DNA of 64,000 nt from Cohnella rhizoplanae (GCF_948329515.1 NZ_CAOJCN010000026.1:1-64000); one strand, 5' to 3'; positions 23,326 to 32,192 are shown, counted from the first letter of the stretch. Notes: generated from the letters alone by a model not told the origin. Translations and numbers: made by a program.

Positions 23326-25104
23326 CTATCCCAGGTCCGCCCGATCCGTCAACGTCACGACCGGCGCGGCCGAGCCGTGCAGCTCGAACAGGACGAGCTC
23401 GTTATCCCCATCGCGCAGGAAAGGCGCGGGCACGTATAGCGTGCGCGTCGGCCCCGCCTCCCAATAACGGCCCAGGTTGAAGCCGTTCAGATAAGCCTGC
23501 CCCTTGGTCCAGCCGTCGAGCCGCAGAAACGTGTCCGCGCGGTCCTCGACATGGAAGGTGCCGCGGTAAAAAGTCGGCTGCGTCTGCGGCACATGCAAGG
23601 GTACGGACGTGCGGAGCGTAGGATCGACGAGGTTATCCGCAAACGTCAGCCCGCCCAGCTCCGTCAACGGCAGACAGCGAATCTCCCAGCCGTACAGGAA
23701 CTGGTTGCCGAGCCGGATGCCCTCCGTGATCCCCTTGGGGTCTCGCAGCAGCGGGCCATAGTTGACGCGCCCCATATTTTCCACGAGGATGTCGAGCCGC
23801 AGGCCTTCTGCCAGCACCTCGAGCGGGATGCCTGCCGGCGCCCAGCGCTCGACCGTGCCGACATAGACGCCGTCCGCGAACACCAGCGCGCGGTCGCGCA
23901 CCTCCTGCAGCACCAACTCCATGACGCTGCGCGGGCCCGTCACCCGCGTCGAATACAAGATGAACCCGTACGCCTGCCCGAGCTTCTCCATCGGCTCCGG
24001 GCAGGGCCGCCGCACCGGCGTCGACAGCGCGTCCAGCTGCGCGAACAGCGGCGCCGTCTCCGTCATCGCCACTTCGCCATAGGCACAGGTCGGCAGGGGC
24101 GCCGGCAGCTCGAGCGGCGGCAGCTCGAAGTGCCGCTCCAGCACCTCGCGCGCCGCATAGAACTTCGCCGTCGGCTCGCCGGACTCGCTCAGCAGCGTGT
24201 CGTAGTCGTAGCTCGTCGCGGTCGGCTCATATCTCGCGATGTGATTCGCACCGTTCATGAAGCCGAAGTTCGTCCCGCCGTGGAACATGTAGAAGTTGAC
24301 CGAAGCGCCCTCACCAAGCATCTCCTCGAGCGTCTCCGACACCTCGGACGCCGAGCGGGACTGATGCGGCTCCATCCAGTGGTCGAACCAGCCGTTCCAG
24401 AATTCCATGCACATGAGCGGCCCGTCCGGCCGGTACTCGCGCAGCTTGGCGAACGCCTCCGCCGCCCGCGAGCCGAAGTTGACGGTCGCGAGCACGCCGT
24501 CGATCATGCCGCCCTGGAGCATGTGATCCTCCGGGCCGTCCGAGGTGAACAGCAGCACATCCATGCCGCGCGCGATCATGCCGTCCCGCACGTATTCGAG
24601 GTACGCCTTGTCGTTGCCGTAGCTGCCGTATTCATTCTCGATCTGCAGCGCGACGACCGGGCCGCCGTTCGTGCAGAGCAGCGGACGCAGCCGCGGCAGC
24701 AGCTCGTCGAAGTAGGCGTCTACCTTGGCGAGATACTTCTCGTCGTAGCAGCGCAGCCGCATGCTGTCGTCCGCGAGCAGCCAGGCGGGCAGCCCGCCGA
24801 ACTCCCACTCCGCGCAAATATAAGGGCTCGGCCGCACGATAACGTGCAGCCCCAGCTCGCCCGCGAGTAGGATGAACGCCTCCAGGTCCGCGATGCCATC
24901 GAAGACGAAGCGCCCTTCTTCGGGCTCGTGCACGTTCCACGCGACGTACGTCTCGACCGTATTGAGCCCGCATGCCTTGAGCTTCAGCAGCCGGTCCCGC
25001 CAGTATTCGGGCACGACCCGGAAGTAATGGATCGCGCCGGACAGCAGCCTGACCGGACGGCCCTCGTACACAAATTGATCGCCAGAAACCGTGAATGTCG
25101 CCAT
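23326..25104 (-). CDS. Beta-galactosidase, GH35
   Basis: The 592-residue enzyme follows the GH35 layout: LLSGAIHYFRVVPEYWRDRL, NTVETYVAWNVHEP, PSPYICAEWEFGGLPAWL, then acid/base Glu about 158 in LQIENEYGSYG and nucleophile Glu about 234 in MCMEFWNGWFDHW, and HGGTNFGFMNGAN. C-terminal beta domains end TLYVPAPFLRDGDNELVLFE. There is no signal peptide, so it acts on imported galactosides. AAGAGGCG precedes the ATG at 25104. A short permease-like remnant lies just upstream, suggesting loss of a former transporter operon. Confidence 0.94.
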   Translation of the reverse strand: MATFTVSGDQFVYEGRPVRLLSGAIHYFRVVPEYWRDRLLKLKACGLNTVETYVAWNVHEPEEGRFVFDGIADLEAFILLAGELGLHVIVRPSPYICAEWEFGGLPAWLLADDSMRLRCYDEKYLAKVDAYFDELLPRLRPLLCTNGGPVVALQIENEYGSYGNDKAYLEYVRDGMIARGMDVLLFTSDGPEDHMLQGGMIDGVLATVNFGSRAAEAFAKLREYRPDGPLMCMEFWNGWFDHWMEPHQSRSASEVSETLEEMLGEGASVNFYMFHGGTNFGFMNGANHIARYEPTATSYDYDTLLSESGEPTAKFYAAREVLERHFELPPLELPAPLPTCAYGEVAMTETAPLFAQLDALSTPVRRPCPEPMEKLGQAYGFILYSTRVTGPRSVMELVLQEVRDRALVFADGVYVGTVERWAPAGIPLEVLAEGLRLDILVENMGRVNYGPLLRDPKGITEGIRLGNQFLYGWEIRCLPLTELGGLTFADNLVDPTLRTSVPLHVPQTQPTFYRGTFHVEDRADTFLRLDGWTKGQAYLNGFNLGRYWEAGPTRTLYVPAPFLRDGDNELVLFELHGSAAPVVTLTDRADLG

Positions 25105-25159
25105 CGTCTCGCCTCTTTTCTTATCCGATAATCGATTTATTATCTTCGCGCCGCGGCTC

Positions 25160-25210
25160 GCCCTTTACGCAGCCCATCATGATGCCTTCCGTAAGCTTCT
25201 TCTGCAGCAT
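25160..25210 (-). pseudogene. Possible remnant of a sugar ABC permease C-terminus
   Basis: In the 350-bp gap before the beta-galactosidase gene, one frame reads MLQKKLTEGIMMGCVKG. This resembles the FxQKYFVKGIMIGSVKG ending of LplC/MalG-type permeases that usually precede such glycosidase genes. Nothing upstream of it looks like a permease. The rest of 25105-25456 holds no recognised element apart from a small GCCGG/CCGGC hairpin near 25410. Confidence 0.3.
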
Positions 25211-25456
25211 GCTATCCTTCCACTTCGCAGCCAGCCAAGATTGAGATGGCTTCATTATACGTGCGACGGGTTTCATGCCATATGAACGATTCGTATGAGA
25301 AGCATGGAGAATATTAAGGGATTTGATGGCGCTTAAATAGCCGCCTCCGCCGCACCTCCGGTGGACCGCAACCGCGTCGTCGCCCCGCTGCAAGGCAAAG
25401 AAGCCGGCTCTCGCGAACCGGCCTGCAGCGTAAAGGCGCCCTAACCGATAGAAATG

Positions 25457-25906
25457 TTAGACGGTTTTCCCTTCGCCGAGCGCCTGCACGGCCTTGTCGA
25501 TGCGCCGCAGCCGCGTCTCCTCGGTCTTGGCGCCTTCGACGGAGAGCACGACGCGGCTCTTGTTGCTATTGGAGAGTCCGTCGAAAAAGGCGCGTGCCGC
25601 AGGCGCTCCGGCCAATGCCTCGGCCAGGTCGTCCGGCACCTTCACCTCGCGCGGATCCGTGTCCAGCTTGAGCGCCACCTCGACCTCGTCGCCTGCCGCC
25701 ACGCCGGCAGCGCCGCGATGCTCCGCGCTGAGCGGTATCAGGTAGCGTCCGCCCATGACCGCGACCGTGCTGCGGTACGTATAGCCGCCGATCGTCACGT
25801 ATACCGCCGGCTTTTTGCCCGAACCCAGCGATTCGACCGCTTCGGCCGGCACCTCGATGCCGGTCGCCGTCTTGCCCGCCAACTCCACCGTCGCTCTGAA
25901 CTTCAT
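25457..25906 (-). CDS. DUF1905/YdeI-OmdA domain protein
   Basis: The 149-residue protein combines an N-terminal DUF1905 barrel (KFRATVELAGKTATGIEVPAE, VTIGGYTYRSTVAVMGGRYLIPLS) with a C-terminal YdeI/OmpD-associated helix pair (PDDLAEALAGAPAARAFFDGLSNSNKSRVVL). The family is linked by name to bacteriocin protection, but biochemical function is unproven. The start at ATG 25906 follows AGGAG. It stands alone on the minus strand. Confidence 0.85.
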   Translation of the reverse strand: MKFRATVELAGKTATGIEVPAEAVESLGSGKKPAVYVTIGGYTYRSTVAVMGGRYLIPLSAEHRGAAGVAAGDEVEVALKLDTDPREVKVPDDLAEALAGAPAARAFFDGLSNSNKSRVVLSVEGAKTEETRLRRIDKAVQALGEGKTV

Positions 25907-25984
25907 ATTCGCCCCGCTCCTTTGGCTATCGTCGCTTCCTCTCAAGTATAGCAGGCCCGCTTGCCTCCGGCTCGCCCGTCCCTA

Positions 25985-26548
25985 TTACGTCCTCTCCCCG
26001 CCGATCTCCTTGATCTTCCGGTTCATCTTGGCGATGCCGTACCCGAGCAGAGAGAACACGATAACATAGAGGGCGAGAAGGGGCACCGTCACTCCCCATC
26101 GCATCGCGCCATCGAGCCTCGTGACGATATTCGTGAAGTTAGCGAACAAGATTACGAGATTCGCGAGCAGGACCACGGTCATTACGTTCTGTATCTTCTT
26201 GTAGTGCTGAACCAGGGAGTCCCGGTCCGTATACAGCTTGGGCGTCTCGCCCGGCTCCCACGGCCTGCGGAAAAAATGCCAGATCCCGCTGTACGAGCTC
26301 ACGTACTCCCAGCCCATCTCCCTGTATAGCGCGATGTATTCGTCCAGCTTGCCGTTCTTCTTCGTGAGACCGCCCTGATAGTCCAGGCCGTACGTGTATC
26401 TGACGGACTCGTCGCGTTCGAACTCGCTCCTGAATGCGCGTCCCTTCGTCATATGCAGCCCGCGAGCCGACAGCTCGTTCAGCCACTGCTCTTCCTTCTC
26501 GTAGTCCCAGCTCATCCATGCGTGCCATCTTTTCTCCGTCCGCGCCAT
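25985..26548 (-). CDS. DUF2812 membrane protein paired with PadR
   Basis: The 187-residue protein has a soluble DUF2812 domain (KRWHAWMSWDYEKEEQWLNELSARGLHM to WHFFRRPWEPGE, about residues 5-100) and two hydrophobic segments (VMTVVLLANLVILFANF, VTVPLLALYVIVFSLLGYG). It is usually encoded directly after a PadR regulator, as here. The ATG at 26548 lies two bases after the PadR stop and follows GGAGG. It may sense or signal membrane stress together with PadR; no biochemical function is established. Confidence 0.87.
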   Translation of the reverse strand: MARTEKRWHAWMSWDYEKEEQWLNELSARGLHMTKGRAFRSEFERDESVRYTYGLDYQGGLTKKNGKLDEYIALYREMGWEYVSSYSGIWHFFRRPWEPGETPKLYTDRDSLVQHYKKIQNVMTVVLLANLVILFANFTNIVTRLDGAMRWGVTVPLLALYVIVFSLLGYGIAKMNRKIKEIGGERT

Positions 26549-26550
26549 CT

Positions 26551-26886
26551 TTAGAACCTCCCGTTCAAGGCTTGCCGTCCGGCAGCGAGCAGCTCTTCCA
26601 GCCTGTCGACCTCCGCCGTCAATACGGCCCGACCATCCGCCGTGATCGCATACATCTTGCGCCGGGCGTCCGCGCCCTCCGCGCCCGGACGGGGCTCGAT
26701 GAGCCCTTTGCCCTGCAACGTGTTCAGCGCGGTGTACAGCGTGCCCGCCCCAAGCTTCAGCCGGCCTCCGCTCATCCGCTCGACCTCCTGCATCATGCCG
26801 TATCCGTGCGACGGCTCCGCGCAGAGCGTCACCAGAATGTAGTAGAACGCCTCCGTCAGCGGCAGCATTTGCTTTGTTTTGTCCAA
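26551..26886 (-). CDS. PadR-family transcriptional regulator
   Basis: The 111-residue protein is a short PadR regulator: LTEAFYYILVTLCAEPSHGYGMMQEVERMSGGRLKLGAGTLYTALNTLQGKGLIE forms the winged helix, with the wing RRKMYAITADGRAVL. It forms a two-gene operon with DUF2812 and is probably autoregulated through the AT-rich dyad immediately upstream (26928-26967). Length and motifs are those of the PadR-s1 group. The ligand is unknown. Confidence 0.9.
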   Translation of the reverse strand: MDKTKQMLPLTEAFYYILVTLCAEPSHGYGMMQEVERMSGGRLKLGAGTLYTALNTLQGKGLIEPRPGAEGADARRKMYAITADGRAVLTAEVDRLEELLAAGRQALNGRF

Positions 26887-26927
26887 GTCCCAACCTCCAA
26901 CCTCTGAGCTAAATTAGATCGTCTCTT

Positions 26928-26967
26928 GATATATCGTATAACGATATAATATTACGCGATATATCGG
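26928..26967. promoter_or_regulatory. AT-rich dyad upstream of padR (candidate operator)
   Basis: TGATATATCG, an internal ACGATATAAT and CGATATATCG form overlapping inverted repeats about 40-80 bp before the padR start codon. This is the position expected for an autoregulatory operator overlapping the promoter. Confidence 0.45.
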
Positions 26968-26988
26968 ATGTCAATATAGTTTGCAGAA

Positions 26989-27032
26989 ATAAAAAAAAGC
27001 GCCACCGGGTCGGAATCCGACCTGACGGCGCT
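26989..27032 (-). terminator. Terminator of the SRPBCC gene at 27.0 kb
   Basis: On the minus strand GCGCC...GGTCGG-ATT-CCGACC...GGCGC is followed by eight T residues. Confidence 0.8.
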
Positions 27033-27047
27033 CTCGCGTTCCGCTAG

Positions 27048-27539
27048 TTATGACTGCACGTGCGCATCGGGCGCCTTGTCCGCGACGACGTTAAGCGCGA
27101 TACCGTGCTCCAGCAGCGCCTTCAGCGCGCAGAGCACCATGGTGAAGCCGCCCGTCGAGTCCAGCGCCTGAGCGACCCTCGCATCCCCGTCCCCCTGGAA
27201 CCCTGCGTTCACGACGCTGACGAAGGTTTCGTTTTCAGCCCGCCGCTCGAAGGTCCACTCGACGCTGGTGAAGCCATGCTCCTCGTCGCCCCAGCGAATC
27301 GCCAGCCTGCGATCCTGTTCGATCTCGACGACGTCGACCTGGGCCGAGGCCCCGTACATCTCCCAATCCCACCGTACGCGCGCCCCGGCAGTCAGCCTGC
27401 CGCTGCTCTTGGTGAACCAGAATCGCGTCGTGACCGCGGGATCGACGAAGGCTTCGAACACTTCCGCCGCCGGTCTGCGCACGAGCATCTCTGCCTTCGC
27501 GACCGGCTCCTGGTTCAATTGAAGGTTAAGGGAAGTCAC
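27048..27539 (-). CDS. SRPBCC domain protein
   Basis: The 163-residue protein is an AHSA1/CalC-type START-like domain: MLVRRPAAEVFEAFVDPAVTTRFWFT, SGRLTAGARVRWDWEMYG, then VEWTFERRAENETFVSVVNAGF and a C-terminal helix GFTMVLCALKALLEHG. GTG 27539 has AGGAG at 9 bp and is preferred; ATG 27545 is too close to that site. It is a single gene between the PadR operator region and a racemase-family gene. A ligand-binding or resistance role is typical but not shown. Confidence 0.82.
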   Translation of the reverse strand: MTSLNLQLNQEPVAKAEMLVRRPAAEVFEAFVDPAVTTRFWFTKSSGRLTAGARVRWDWEMYGASAQVDVVEIEQDRRLAIRWGDEEHGFTSVEWTFERRAENETFVSVVNAGFQGDGDARVAQALDSTGGFTMVLCALKALLEHGIALNVVADKAPDAHVQS

Positions 27540-27597
27540 GATCATCTCTCCTCGGATCAAAATGTGCTTGCTATCGCTAGTGTAACACGTCCTTCTC

Positions 27598-28296
27598 TTA
27601 GAGGCCGAGAGCCCGGACGAGCTCCGATATCGCGCCTTCGAGCGGACGCAGCGGATGACCGATCGGCGCGCCCCGATCGCGCTCTGTACGGAGGGCCGCA
27701 TCGACCATCGATAGCTGCGCGACGGAAACCGGCCTCGCCGGGTCGGCGTTCAGGAGCCGGTTCAGCTCCCCCTGCACGGCGTCATGGTACGCCTCTTTTT
27801 CCCCGCGCATGACGAGGTCGAACGCCTCCGGCAGCACGACGGTCTCGATCTGCGGCCTCGCATAGCCGCCCCTCTCGGCATACGCGTACAGCCGGCTCAT
27901 CGTCCCCTCGACGGTCGCCGGGTTCGTGAAGAGCAGCGCTTGGGGTCCGGCGCGCCGGCAGATCTCCGCGAAGTACGGTTCGTCGATCTTGAGGATCGGG
28001 CGCTTGACCGCCAGCCGCTCCTCCTCCAATAGGGCGATATAGTTCGTGCACGTGATCAAAATCGCGTCCGCGCCGGCGTTGGCCATCCATTCCAGCTGCC
28101 GGACGACATGCGCCTCCGCTTGACCGGCGGTAAACGATTCATCCGCGCCCATGCGCGCGATCAGCCCCGGATCTACATAGTGGGCCCACGACAGCCCGTC
28201 GGGTACGCGGAGCCTGTCGATATAGGCGATATTCGACTCGTGCGCGTGCAGGCAGGCGACGGTCAGCTTCCTTGGAGCTTCCTCCGCGGGCCTCAC
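27598..28296 (-). CDS. Asp/Glu/hydantoin racemase-family protein
   Basis: The 232-residue protein contains ITCTNYIALLEEE (first catalytic-type Cys), VACLHAHESNIAYID and ALLFTNPATVEGTMSRLY, in the pattern of the Asp/Glu racemase superfamily. The second Cys is not evident, so racemase activity is uncertain. Related proteins annotated as arylmalonate decarboxylase- or isomerase-like also lack one Cys. The GTG at 28296 overlaps the stop of the upstream GNAT gene (GTGA), implying coupling. An upstream open frame is a shadow of that gene. Confidence 0.72.
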   Translation of the reverse strand: MRPAEEAPRKLTVACLHAHESNIAYIDRLRVPDGLSWAHYVDPGLIARMGADESFTAGQAEAHVVRQLEWMANAGADAILITCTNYIALLEEERLAVKRPILKIDEPYFAEICRRAGPQALLFTNPATVEGTMSRLYAYAERGGYARPQIETVVLPEAFDLVMRGEKEAYHDAVQGELNRLLNADPARPVSVAQLSMVDAALRTERDRGAPIGHPLRPLEGAISELVRALGL

Positions 28297-28799
28297 AGCT
28301 CCAACCGCCAGTCGTTGCAGCGCATCATGCTGCCCGGCGGATACTCGAACTCGCATTCGCCGATCAGCGTGAAGCCGAGCTTGCGGCAGACGGCGTTCGA
28401 CGCTGGATTGTCGGTCCCGGGGTAGGCATGGATCGCACGGTGAATGCCCTCCGCGCGGGCGCTCGCGATCGCCTGGGAGACGGCGGCGGTCGCGAAGCCT
28501 CTGCCCTGGTAAGCCGGCAGAATGCCCCATCCCATCTCATGCACCTGCTCTCCCGCCCATGTCCGGTCCCAATAGCCGACGCTGCCCACCGGCTCGCGCG
28601 CCGGGAGCAGGACGATGGCGAACATGCGGCCCGTTCCTTTTCCGGCGATCCGCAAGTACCGTTCGTGTCGATCCGCGACCTGGGCCTCGGTCTCCGGCCC
28701 GCCGAGGTGCTCCGTCATCTCCGGCGCGTTGAGCCGGCGCAGCAAGTCCAGATGATCCTCGGACCAGGATTCGATGACAACGTTCGCTTGTTCCTTCAT
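28293..28799 (-). CDS. GNAT-family N-acetyltransferase
   Basis: The 168-residue protein carries the acetyl-CoA signature MGWGILPAYQGRGFATAAVSQAI and the RimJ/RimL-like ending NPASNAVCRKLGFTLIGECEFEYPPG. It acts on an unknown amine or protein N-terminus. The ATG at 28799 begins MKEQANVVIESW. Its stop codon overlaps the start of the racemase-family gene, so the two genes form a coupled pair. Confidence 0.85.
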   Translation of the reverse strand: MKEQANVVIESWSEDHLDLLRRLNAPEMTEHLGGPETEAQVADRHERYLRIAGKGTGRMFAIVLLPAREPVGSVGYWDRTWAGEQVHEMGWGILPAYQGRGFATAAVSQAIASARAEGIHRAIHAYPGTDNPASNAVCRKLGFTLIGECEFEYPPGSMMRCNDWRLEL

Positions 28800-28957
28800 C
28801 GGGCGACGCCCCTTTCCGTTTATCCCATTCTATCAGCCGGCGCACGCTTCATCCATCGACCTTCGGTCACGGCTCGCGCTGCGAATAGAAGCGCAACATC
28901 GCAAAAGAGCCCCCGTGCTATAACTGGTCTTGTAAAAAATAAAAGGGAGCTGAGCCT

Positions 28958-29722
28958 ATGACGAGACTGAACGGTAAGGTTGCATTGGTGACGGGGGCGA
29001 GCAGAGGAATCGGCCGAGGCATCGCGCTGCGCCTCGCCGCGGACGGGGCGACCGTCGCGGTGCATTACGGGAACGGCCGGGAACGCGCCGAGGAGGTCGT
29101 CCGGGAGATCCGGTCCGGCGGCGGCTCGGCGTTCGCGATCGGCGCGGACCTGGTCTGCGCCGGGGGCATCGCCGCGCTGTTCGAGGCGCTGGACGGGCGG
29201 CTGGACGGGCCCAAGGAGGGGACGCGTCTCGATATCCTGGTCAATAACGCCGGGATCGGCCAGCAGCTGGGCATTGAGGAAACGACGGAGGCGTCGCTGG
29301 ACGCGGTGATGGACCTGCACGTGAAGGCGCCGATCCTCGTCATCCGGGAGGCGCTCAGCCGCATGAACGAAGGCGGCAGTATCATCAATATATCTTCGGC
29401 CGTGACGCGGATCCCCTTGCCGAATCTGCTGGGATACAGCGTGTCCAAGGGCGCGGTTAACACGCTCACGCTGAACCTGGCGCAGGAGCTGGGGGGCCGC
29501 GGCATCCGGGTCAACGCCATCCTGCCCGGCATCATCGACACCGACATGAATGCGGGGACGCTGCAGGATCCGGGCGGCCGGCAGTTCGCAGCGGGACTCT
29601 CGGTATTCGGCCGATGGGGCCAGCCCGAGGACGTGGCCGATATTGCCGCGTTCCTCGCCTCTCCCGATAGCCGCTGGGTGACGGGCCAGCTCATCGACGC
29701 GAGCGGGGGCTCGCGGCTTTGA
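28958..29722 (+). CDS. SDR-family oxidoreductase (FabG-like)
   Basis: The 254-residue short-chain dehydrogenase has all classical elements: the dinucleotide loop TGASRGIGRGIAL, NNAG in ILVNNAGIGQQ, catalytic Ser in INISSAVTR, and YSVSKGAVNTLTLNLAQEL containing the YxxxK dyad, then INAILPG-type turn VNAILPGIIDTDM. It reduces a carbonyl or oxidises an alcohol with NAD(P)H. The ATG at 28958 follows AAGGGAG. It is a single gene, followed by a palindromic repeat array; the substrate is unknown. Confidence 0.92.
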   Translation: MTRLNGKVALVTGASRGIGRGIALRLAADGATVAVHYGNGRERAEEVVREIRSGGGSAFAIGADLVCAGGIAALFEALDGRLDGPKEGTRLDILVNNAGIGQQLGIEETTEASLDAVMDLHVKAPILVIREALSRMNEGGSIINISSAVTRIPLPNLLGYSVSKGAVNTLTLNLAQELGGRGIRVNAILPGIIDTDMNAGTLQDPGGRQFAAGLSVFGRWGQPEDVADIAAFLASPDSRWVTGQLIDASGGSRL

Positions 29723-29801
29723 TCGCGGGGGAAGGTCGAACGCCGGTCTAATCCAAGCGCCGAAAAGACGCTTTGGCTCAACCGATCGCTCATAACCGGC
29801 C

Positions 29802-29950
29802 AAGTGCTGTCATACGACAGCACTTCATGCACTGCGGCGCCCATCACCGACTAGGTGCTGTCGTACGACAGCACCTCATGCACTGCGGCGCCCGTCACCG
29901 CCAAGTGCTGTCATACGACAGCACTTCACGCACTGCGGAGCCCGTCGCCG
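29802..29950. repeat. Three-copy palindromic array, 50-51 bp period
   Basis: The palindrome GTGCTGTCATACGACAGCAC (GTGCTGTCGTACGACAGCAC in the middle copy) starts near 29804, 29855 and 29905. Outer flanks are AA/TT in copies 1 and 3 but AG/CT in copy 2, so both arms changed together. Spacers also repeat (CATGCACTGCGGCGCCC). The array fills most of the 260-bp gap between the SDR and GNAT genes. Confidence 0.9.
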
Positions 29951-29982
29951 ACCACTGCCATAAACCATCCCGCCTCATCTTG

Positions 29983-30582
29983 TTACTCTCCCTCCCCCTT
30001 CTCCTCCCACTCCGCCATCAGCATCGCATTCAAGATCGGCATCGCCCGGTCATAATCGTTGTGGTACGGGCCGAAGGTCTCGTCGCGTACGATCTCCAAC
30101 CCGAACCGGCCATAGAGCCGCACGGCTTTATAGCTCCAGGTCTGGGTGTGCAGGTAGATATCGCGGTCGCCCTCCAGTTCTATCATTACGCTAAGACAGG
30201 CGGATACCAGCGCCTTCCCCAGACCTATCCCCTGATATTCGGGCTTCACCGCAAACCAGTGTATGGAAGGATCCCGACGGCCAGCCGTATCGTCCCACCA
30301 GCACATGATCGTGCCTACCGATTCGCCCTGCGCGTTTTCCACGAACAGCAGTCGCTTTTCAAGCTCGCCGGCCAGCGGCAGATACCTTTTTTGAAAGTAT
30401 CGAGCCGCCTCCTCCACGCTGCCGAATTCGTCCACGGAAGCCTCGATCTCCGCCCACTGCCTCTCGCTCCCGGGCGTGTATCGGACGATCGCATATCCCT
30501 CCGGCAGCTCAGCCTGCGGAAACGGTCTTCCGGCCTGCCTCTTCATAATGACATTAAAATACGGCACGGTTCGGTCCAACAT
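29983..30582 (-). CDS. GNAT-family N-acetyltransferase
   Basis: The 199-residue protein has the GNAT core IHWFAVKPEYQGIGLGKALVSACL (acetyl-CoA loop) preceded by VGTIMCWWDDTAG and followed by IYLHTQTWSYKAVRLYGRFGLEIV. The ATG at 30582 follows a GAGGGGACGGGG ribosome site; a start ten codons upstream is possible. It is divergent from the SUFU-domain gene. The substrate is unknown. Confidence 0.87.
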   Translation of the reverse strand: MLDRTVPYFNVIMKRQAGRPFPQAELPEGYAIVRYTPGSERQWAEIEASVDEFGSVEEAARYFQKRYLPLAGELEKRLLFVENAQGESVGTIMCWWDDTAGRRDPSIHWFAVKPEYQGIGLGKALVSACLSVMIELEGDRDIYLHTQTWSYKAVRLYGRFGLEIVRDETFGPYHNDYDRAMPILNAMLMAEWEEKGEGE

Positions 30583-30669
30583 CGTATCCCCGTCCCCTCT
30601 TTCGCTTTGCATCCATACAATTTTCCGATATATTTACATTATTTATCCATTCTATACTTGGAGGTTTAT

Positions 30670-31401
30670 ATGAGCAAAGAGGAAGTATCCGCCGCCGGCA
30701 GCATCATCTATCGCCATGAAGCCCAAGACCGCCCGATCGCCTACGCCGAGGAAGACAGTCATTACCTCGAACGGGTCACCCAGCATGTCGAGACCCATAT
30801 CGGTCCGGTGACGAGCGTCCTTCACGAGATTATCTCCGATCATGTCCACCTCGACGTTCTCTTAGTCGCGCCGACGCCGAGCCGGAACTACTACACGCTC
30901 GTCACCTGCGGCATGGGCCAGCGCCCGATGACCGTGCCGGAAGGCGCCGAAGCCTATCGCTACGCGGAGCTCTTGCTGTGCCTCCCCGCGGATTGGCCCT
31001 TGTCCGAGGCGGCATTCAACCATGAGGAGAACTACTGGCCCGTACGCGCGTTAAAAACGATCGCTCGTCTCCCGCACGAATACAACACCTGGCTCTACTT
31101 GGCGCACACGATTCCGAACGGCGATCCGGCCGAGCCCTATGCGGACAATACGAAGCTCTCCGGCATGATCTTGGCGATCCCCTCTACGGTTCCGTCGACC
31201 GAAGAATTCTTCACGCTGACGGCGGCGCCCGGGAAAGACGTACACTTCTTCAGCCTGCTCCCGCTGTACAAGGAAGAGATGGACTTCAAGCTGAATCAGG
31301 GCCCGGAGCCGTTGTTCAAAAAGCTTGAAGCGGCCGGCTTCACCGAGCTGCTCCAAGCGGATCGCAAAAACGTATGCAAAAAACGATTTGGTTTGTTCTA
31401 A
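30670..31401 (+). CDS. Suppressor-of-fused (SUFU) domain protein
   Basis: The 243-residue protein matches the bacterial SUFU family: a central YYTLVTCGMGQRPMTVPEG and RYAELLLCLPADWPL, then PVRALKTIARLPHEYNTWL, and a C-terminal FFSLLPLYKEEMDFKL. In bacteria these proteins often act as immunity or antitoxin-like factors, but no toxin is recognisable here. The ATG at 30670 follows TTGGAGG. A longer open frame back to 29773 runs through the neighbouring gene and is not real. Confidence 0.88.
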   Translation: MSKEEVSAAGSIIYRHEAQDRPIAYAEEDSHYLERVTQHVETHIGPVTSVLHEIISDHVHLDVLLVAPTPSRNYYTLVTCGMGQRPMTVPEGAEAYRYAELLLCLPADWPLSEAAFNHEENYWPVRALKTIARLPHEYNTWLYLAHTIPNGDPAEPYADNTKLSGMILAIPSTVPSTEEFFTLTAAPGKDVHFFSLLPLYKEEMDFKLNQGPEPLFKKLEAAGFTELLQADRKNVCKKRFGLF

Positions 31402-31455
31402 CGCATACCTCATGACAGCGCATATGCCGGACTGCCCGCCGTCGCCGGAAAGCGT

Positions 31456-32192
31456 CTAGGAAGAGCGTCCGGCCGCGCGAGCGCGGGCGGACGCTGCCGC
31501 CGCCCACTCCGCTCCCCGAATCAGGCTGGCCCGGAACCCCGCATTCTCCAAGGCAACCATGAGATACCCGCGGTAGCCGGCATTGAAGTCATGCGGCCAG
31601 ACATGACCCAGCAGCAAGTGGAACACGCTGCCCCGCCCGTATTGAAGGGCAAGCATGACCGGCTCGCGCCGTCCGGTCCCGCCGAAAGCGGGATCCGAGT
31701 ATGCTGTAGCCAATACCGTATAAGCCGTGCCCGCACAGGGACCATGCCATGGTAGAGCTCGTCGCATGTCACAAAATCGGCTAGCCCGGAGACGGCCGGA
31801 TGCCCGGCGTCCTCGATGCGGACCTCAAATTCGTGGAAGTCGCCGTGACCGGATTGCTCTTCTTGAAAAGACAGGCCGAGCATCCGCTGGTAAGCCGGCC
31901 AGTCCGGAAAGGCATTGTTCGCCGCATGCAGCACGACGAGGCCCGTGCCGCCGCCGACCGCGCGTTCGAAATTCGCCTGCGCCTTCTCCCCCCAGGCCGT
32001 TCCGTTATAATCTACGAAAAGCAGATCGTAGCCGGCGAGCGTCTCCTCGTCCGCCAAGGCGTCCTCGGGCCGAAGCGACAGGTCGACGGCGAACCTGCCC
32101 GATTCTTCGAGCAACGCCTTGCAATACGGGGCCGACCGCTCCCAGTCATGATTGTTCTCGCCGCTCAGAAGCAAAGTCCTTATAAGCTCCAT
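31456..32192 (-). pseudogene. ThuA-like protein, frameshifted
   Basis: Two frames make one ThuA-type (trehalose-utilisation, glutamine-amidotransferase-like fold) protein of about 245 residues. The first gives LLLSGENNHDWERSAP to CDELYHGMVPV and continues in the wrong frame. The second gives YTVLATAYSDPAFGGTGRRE and LLGHVWPHDFNAGYRGY. One missing base between about 31722 and 31750 explains the break. It ends a leftward set of Gfo/Idh/MocA and isomerase genes, where ThuA proteins are common. ATG 32192 is the likely start. A sequencing error is possible. Confidence 0.78.

Noticed and set aside
22522-23440. Overlapping open frames through the 82-bp repeat array
   Set aside because: They are repeat-derived, found on both strands with GLGDS- or IAQFCAI-type peptides repeated, and lack ribosome sites.
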